DNA from: Collinsella sp.
Lineage (GTDB): Bacteria; Actinomycetota; Coriobacteriia; Coriobacteriales; Coriobacteriaceae
Direction: 5' to 3'
Assembly: GCA_018380195.1 (NCBI GenBank)
Contig: JAGZUC010000046.1
Location: 1 to 9,681, forward strand
DNA length: 9,681 nt
Shown: piece by piece, positions 1-9,681 of the stretch
Layout of the letters: each line of letters opens with the position of its first letter
How positions within the stretch are numbered: the first letter of the stretch is position 1
The notes under the pieces: generated by a model
The model's database searches: none
Seen by the model: the letters and a program-made list of their open reading frames with translations, nothing else
Told to the model about the DNA's origin: nothing
Position numbers and translations under genes: made by a program

Positions 1-59
1 CTGGACGAAGTCCGGGCCCGCGCCTTTAGACGCGAGCCCGGGGCCCGTGGGTTATACCC
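1..59. other. GC-rich hairpin chain at the left edge
   Basis: No coding frame is supported here. Three consecutive inverted repeats are visible. Positions 1-6 pair with 10-15 around a GAA loop (one T.G pair). Positions 14-22 pair with 31-39 around an 8-nt loop, with one C/A mismatch at 18/35 that becomes a G.U pair in a minus-strand RNA. Positions 49-52 pair with 56-59 around a TAT loop. GGGCCC at 41-46 is also palindromic. The wobble hints that a minus-strand transcript folds better, but this is weak. It could be the end of an upstream RNA, an untranslated region, or the edge of a small palindromic mobile element. The window starts inside it, so its extent is unknown. Confidence 0.4.
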
Positions 60-67
60 TAAGAGCA

Positions 68-95
68 AACCACCCTTTTTAAGGGTGGTTCTGAT
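68..95 (+). terminator. Hairpin with short T-tract, probable terminator of an upstream gene
   Basis: A perfect 10-bp stem (68-77 with 81-90) closes on a TTT loop and is followed by CTGATTTTTC, a T-tract offset by four bases. This suits an intrinsic terminator for a transcript entering from the left, although the offset weakens it. The same hairpin plan (8-bp CCACCC-type stem, 3-nt loop, then TTCTGAT) recurs inverted at 9624-9649, so it may instead, or also, be a dispersed palindromic unit. Confidence 0.5.
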
Positions 96-222
96 TTTTC
101 GGTCCCTCGACATCGGTTGCTCAAACTGCCATGTTCTGTGATTTGCGTCGTATCGGCTGCCTTGCCGTTGGGCAATAAAATTGCACCATTCGAGCAATAA
201 TTTGCGTTGACCTGCTGAAGAA

Positions 223-250
223 TTGTCTCTGCCTTGTAGCGACATATAGT
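223..250 (+). promoter_or_regulatory. Candidate galU promoter
   Basis: TTGTCT at 223-228 and TATAGT at 245-250 are separated by 16 bp and resemble the housekeeping -35 and -10 boxes (four and five of six consensus bases). Transcription would start near 257, giving a leader of about 90 nt before the ATG at 347. TTGACC at 207-212 looks like a better -35 but has no -10 at a usable distance. Prediction by eye only. Confidence 0.4.
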
Positions 251-287
251 TCCAGCGGTAAGATACTTGGGTATCGCAATTTGGTCT

Positions 288-334
288 GCGGCTGTGTGCC
301 GCACGCATGGGGCGCTTTTGCGCCTGCGAAAGGA
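288..334 (+). promoter_or_regulatory. Structured galU leader and ribosome-binding site
   Basis: Two hairpins lie directly before the galU Shine-Dalgarno. Positions 288-292 pair with 298-302. A longer one has 311-315 paired with 320-324 around TTTT, extended by 304-307 with 325-328 across a TGG bulge. The Shine-Dalgarno AAAGGA (329-334) begins right after this stem, 12 nt before the ATG, which is somewhat long spacing. The stem ending at the Shine-Dalgarno could influence ribosome access, but no known riboswitch or protein-binding leader was recognised. Confidence 0.35.
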
Positions 335-346
335 TCTTTGAATAAC

Positions 347-1255
347 ATGAAGGCAATCATCCCCGCCGCCGGTCTTGGCACGCGTTTTCTGCCTGGCACC
401 AAGTGCACGCCCAAAGAGATGCTGCCGGTTCTCGACAAGCCGGTCATCCAGTATGTTGTCGAGGAGGCACTCGACCCCGAGGAGGTCGACGACGCCATCA
501 TCGTTACCTCGCCCGGCAAGCCCGAGCTGCTGAACTACTTCCAGCCCGACCGTTCGCTCGAGAACCTGCTACGCGAGCGCGGTAAGGACGCCTACGCCGA
601 CGCTGTCGCCCATGCGGGCGGTATGCCGGTTGACTTCCGTTATCAGTACGAGCCCAAGGGCCTCGGGCACGCCATTCGCTCTGCTGCCGACGCTGTGGCA
701 GGGGAGAACTTCCTGGTTCTTCTGGGCGACTATGTTGTGCCCAACCGCGACATCTGTGACAAGATGCTCGCTGTCTCCAAGGAGCACGGTGGCGCTTCGG
801 TTATCGCCGTTGCCGCGTGCGCTCCCGAGGAAGTCAGCCGCTATGGCGTCATCGCCGGCGATCGCGTGGGCTCTCTCGAGGGCTTCGAGAATGCCGCCGA
901 TGACGAGCCCGGTGCCGTTTGGCGCATCGGTGGTCTGGTCGAGAAACCCGCTCCCGAGGCGGCTCCGTCCAACCTGTACATCGTTGGTCGCTACCTGCTG
1001 AGCCCGTTGGTCATGGACCTGCTGGCCGATCAGCAGGCCGGTAAGGGCGGCGAGATCCAGCTGACCGACGCCATGGCCCGCTCGCTCGACCGCGAGGCCA
1101 TGTACGCTGTCGTTATCGTCCCGCTGTCGGGCTACGATACCGGTACCCCGTCTGGTTGGATGGCCACCAACGCCCTCATGGCTGCAAACGATCCTCGCTT
1201 TGCCGGCGCCTTCTGGGACGCCATCGACGAGCGCGGCGGTTTGATGCGCAAATAA
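347..1255 (+). CDS. galU: UTP--glucose-1-phosphate uridylyltransferase
   Basis: This cytoplasmic enzyme joins UTP and glucose-1-phosphate to make UDP-glucose and pyrophosphate, supplying glucose and galactose units for cell-wall glycans, capsule and glycolipids. The 302-residue protein has the usual family length. The N-terminal nucleotide-binding loop GLGTRFLP (residues 9-16) is followed by PKEMLPVLDKP (22-32). LLGDYVV places the metal-binding Asp at 128, SRYGVI follows, and LVEKP gives Glu199-Lys200 of the sugar-phosphate site. PSNLYIVGRYLLSP, GGEIQLTDA and YDTG (near 264) complete the fold. The ATG at 347 is chosen because homology begins there; a TTG nine bases upstream is too close to the Shine-Dalgarno. 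The segment after residue 55 (TSPGKPELLNYF) and the C terminus differ from textbook GalU, so a different glucose- or sugar-1-phosphate specificity is possible. A strong terminator follows, so it is probably transcribed alone. Confidence 0.9.
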   Translation: MKAIIPAAGLGTRFLPGTKCTPKEMLPVLDKPVIQYVVEEALDPEEVDDAIIVTSPGKPELLNYFQPDRSLENLLRERGKDAYADAVAHAGGMPVDFRYQYEPKGLGHAIRSAADAVAGENFLVLLGDYVVPNRDICDKMLAVSKEHGGASVIAVAACAPEEVSRYGVIAGDRVGSLEGFENAADDEPGAVWRIGGLVEKPAPEAAPSNLYIVGRYLLSPLVMDLLADQQAGKGGEIQLTDAMARSLDREAMYAVVIVPLSGYDTGTPSGWMATNALMAANDPRFAGAFWDAIDERGGLMRK

Positions 1256-1275
1256 GCCTTCGGGCATCGACATTT

Positions 1276-1308
1276 ACGGGCGCGGACTTCGGTTCGCGCC
1301 CGTTTTTT
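1276..1308 (+). terminator. Intrinsic terminator of galU
   Basis: A 12-bp stem (1276-1287 with 1292-1303, one G.T pair) is capped by a C(TTCG)G tetraloop, the extra-stable RNA type, and runs into six Ts (1303-1308). A tiny GCC-TTCG-GGC hairpin (1256-1265) also directly follows the galU stop. Together these should isolate galU from rpoB on the + strand. Confidence 0.92.
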
Positions 1309-1332
1309 ATAAGAGCTGCGATTGCCGGCTCT

Positions 1333-1363
1333 CTGTTCACAGAAAATATATGAACAGGTGTTC
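1333..1363. promoter_or_regulatory. LexA-box-like palindrome with a third half-site
   Basis: Positions 1352-1363 read GAACAGGTGTTC, a perfect 12-bp palindrome matching the Gram-positive SOS box pattern GAAC-N4-GTTC. A further half-site, CTGTTCA at 1333-1339, forms a second inverted repeat with TGAACAG at 1351-1357 (11-nt spacer). The site lies about 80 bp upstream of the proposed rpoB -35 box and just downstream of weak promoter-like bases (TTGCCG 1322-1327, AT-rich 1343-1351). LexA binding is an inference from the pattern; a chance match or another dyad-binding regulator is possible. Confidence 0.4.
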
Positions 1364-1441
1364 GATATACATGCATCTACCTGCGCATTTTCTGTCGAAA
1401 AACTTTGCTACTCCAAAAACTCAATCGCGTCAAGGCTTTTC

Positions 1442-1469
1442 TTGCCCAACGGTCGGTACCTGATAAACT
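1442..1469 (+). promoter_or_regulatory. Probable rpoBC promoter, extended -10 type
   Basis: TTGCCC (1442-1447) and TAAACT (1464-1469) are 16 bp apart, and TG at 1461-1462 supplies the extended -10 element. Transcription would start near 1476, leaving a leader of about 67 nt before rpoB. A/T tracts at 1388-1391, 1398-1402, 1415-1419 and 1437-1440 lie upstream where alpha-CTD contacts (UP elements) would be expected. Other upstream promoters cannot be excluded. Confidence 0.5.
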
Positions 1470-1485
1470 ATTAGGTTGCGATAAC

Positions 1486-1506
1486 TGGCGAAGCTATGCC
1501 TCGCCA
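1486..1506 (+). other. rpoB leader hairpin
   Basis: Positions 1486-1491 pair with 1501-1506 (6 bp) around a 9-nt loop; GGT at 1474-1476 could add pairs with ACC at 1507-1509 region. It lies 20 nt before the Shine-Dalgarno. It has no T-tract, so it is not a terminator. Any regulatory role is speculative. Confidence 0.3.
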
Positions 1507-1526
1507 ACCCACCGAGCATTTCCGTG

Positions 1527-1534
1527 AAGGAGGA
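1527..1534 (+). promoter_or_regulatory. rpoB ribosome-binding site
   Basis: AAGGAGGA is a near-perfect Shine-Dalgarno ending 8 nt before the GTG at 1543. It fixes that GTG as the rpoB start. Confidence 0.9.
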
Positions 1535-1542
1535 AAAACCTG

Positions 1543-5034
<3,492 letters not shown>

Positions 5035-5040
5035 TTGACT

Positions 5041-9519
<4,479 letters not shown>

Positions 9520-9545
9520 CTTCCTAGTACGTTAACCGCCCTTCC

Positions 9546-9582
9546 AAAGGCCCGCTTCCCAACAGGGGAGCGGGCCTTTTTT
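9546..9582 (+). terminator. Intrinsic terminator of the rpoBC operon
   Basis: A 15-bp stem (9546-9560 with 9565-9579, one T.G pair) closes on an AACA loop and runs into six Ts (9577-9582). It starts 26 nt after the rpoC stop and should end the operon. Confidence 0.95.
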
Positions 9583-9681
9583 GTTAAAGGCTTTAGCCTG
9601 TGCGGGGCGCGCAGCGCGCCGCATCAGAAACCACCCGCTATGCGGGTGGGGGCAACCGGCTTTACAAAGCCGCCCCCTCGC
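9583..9681. other. Hairpin chain at the right edge
   Basis: No coding frame is supported. AGGCT (9588-9592) and AGCCT (9595-9599) form a small dyad. Three larger hairpins follow. 9601-9603 plus 9606-9611 pair with 9615-9623 around a CAG loop, with a GG bulge. 9631-9638 pair with 9642-9649 around TAT. 9648-9653 plus 9658-9662 pair with 9667-9677 around TACA, with an AACC bulge. The last two overlap by two bases and compete. Such chains occur at ends of IS200/IS605-type elements, in REP-like units and in structured leaders. The window ends before any gene that could decide. Confidence 0.4.
9623..9649 (-). repeat. Inverted copy of the 68-95 hairpin unit
   Basis: Read on the minus strand, this unit is an 8-bp stem of the form CCACCC-GC, a 3-nt loop and GC-GGGTGG, followed by TTTCTGAT. 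The unit at 70-95 on the plus strand is CCACCC-TT, TTT loop, AA-GGGTGG, then TTCTGAT. The inner stem pairs differ but stay complementary, and the flank is nearly identical. This supports a shared, structure-conserved palindromic element, though two copies are little evidence. Confidence 0.45.

Larger units (their letters stand above)
96..346. other. Intergenic region upstream of galU
   Basis: This stretch of about 250 bases has no supported gene: frames on either strand lack a plausible ribosome-binding site and known protein features. It is more AT-rich than the genes. It holds a short hairpin 162-166/171-175, overlapping GCAAT/ATTGC arms (172-176, 180-184, 194-198, another GCAAT at 276-280) that can form alternative small stems, and a direct repeat ATTTGCGTYG at 141-150 and 200-209. 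The likely galU promoter and leader lie in its right part. No tRNA or other known RNA was recognised. Confidence 0.5.

Noticed and set aside
121..519. A minus-strand frame across the galU upstream region
   Set aside because: It overlaps the galU 5' end and non-coding DNA, is Ser/Thr/Arg-biased without motifs, and would conflict with the galU promoter and leader.
569..1273. A minus-strand frame opposite galU
   Set aside because: It is likewise codon-aligned with galU and stops at its only CTA codon; no domain or ribosome-binding site supports it.
1371..1463. A 30-codon frame starting at ATG 1371, between galU and rpoB
   Set aside because: No Shine-Dalgarno precedes it, it runs into the rpoB promoter, and the peptide has no recognisable feature.

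Overview
The window is a high-GC, bacterial, Coriobacteriia-like (Collinsella-type) stretch with three complete protein genes, all on the + strand: galU (347-1255), rpoB (1543-5034) and rpoC (5041-9519). The assignment rests on three things seen in the proteins. RpoC carries the long helical clamp insert typical of Actinomycetota. RpoC also carries a C-terminal extension. Both RNA polymerase subunits end in acidic, Ala-rich tails. Class-level placement is an inference; the actinobacterial affinity is firmer.

Layout. 1-346 is non-coding: a chain of GC-rich hairpins (1-59), a 10-bp hairpin that can act as a terminator (68-95), an AT-richer stretch with short GCAAT/ATTGC repeats, a candidate promoter (223-250) and a structured leader before galU. 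galU ends in a strong terminator with a UUCG tetraloop (1276-1308). 1309-1542 is the rpoB control region: a LexA-box-like palindrome (1352-1363), spaced A/T tracts, an extended -10 promoter (1442-1469), a leader hairpin and a strong Shine-Dalgarno. rpoB and rpoC form a tight operon, with the rpoC ribosome-binding site inside the last rpoB codons. A strong terminator follows (9546-9582). 9583-9681 is a second chain of hairpins, one of which matches the 68-95 hairpin in inverted orientation with compensatory stem changes.

How the genes work together. RpoB (beta) and RpoC (beta prime) together build the catalytic centre of RNA polymerase. GalU makes UDP-glucose for envelope glycans and is unrelated in function; its terminator and the separate rpoB promoter make it a neighbour rather than an operon partner. 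The usual rplJ-rplL genes upstream of rpoB and rpsL-rpsG downstream of rpoC are not here.

The most notable observations are: (1) an RNA polymerase alpha-CTD-like domain fused to the C terminus of beta prime, aligning without gaps to E. coli alpha residues 257-303 and keeping most DNA-contact residues; (2) a replaced and 8-residue-longer fork loop 2 in beta, together with unusual residues in the bridge helix and trigger loop of beta prime; (3) a LexA-box-like palindrome upstream of rpoB; (4) matching inverted hairpin units outside the two transcription units. E. coli residue numbers are from memory; no database search was possible.
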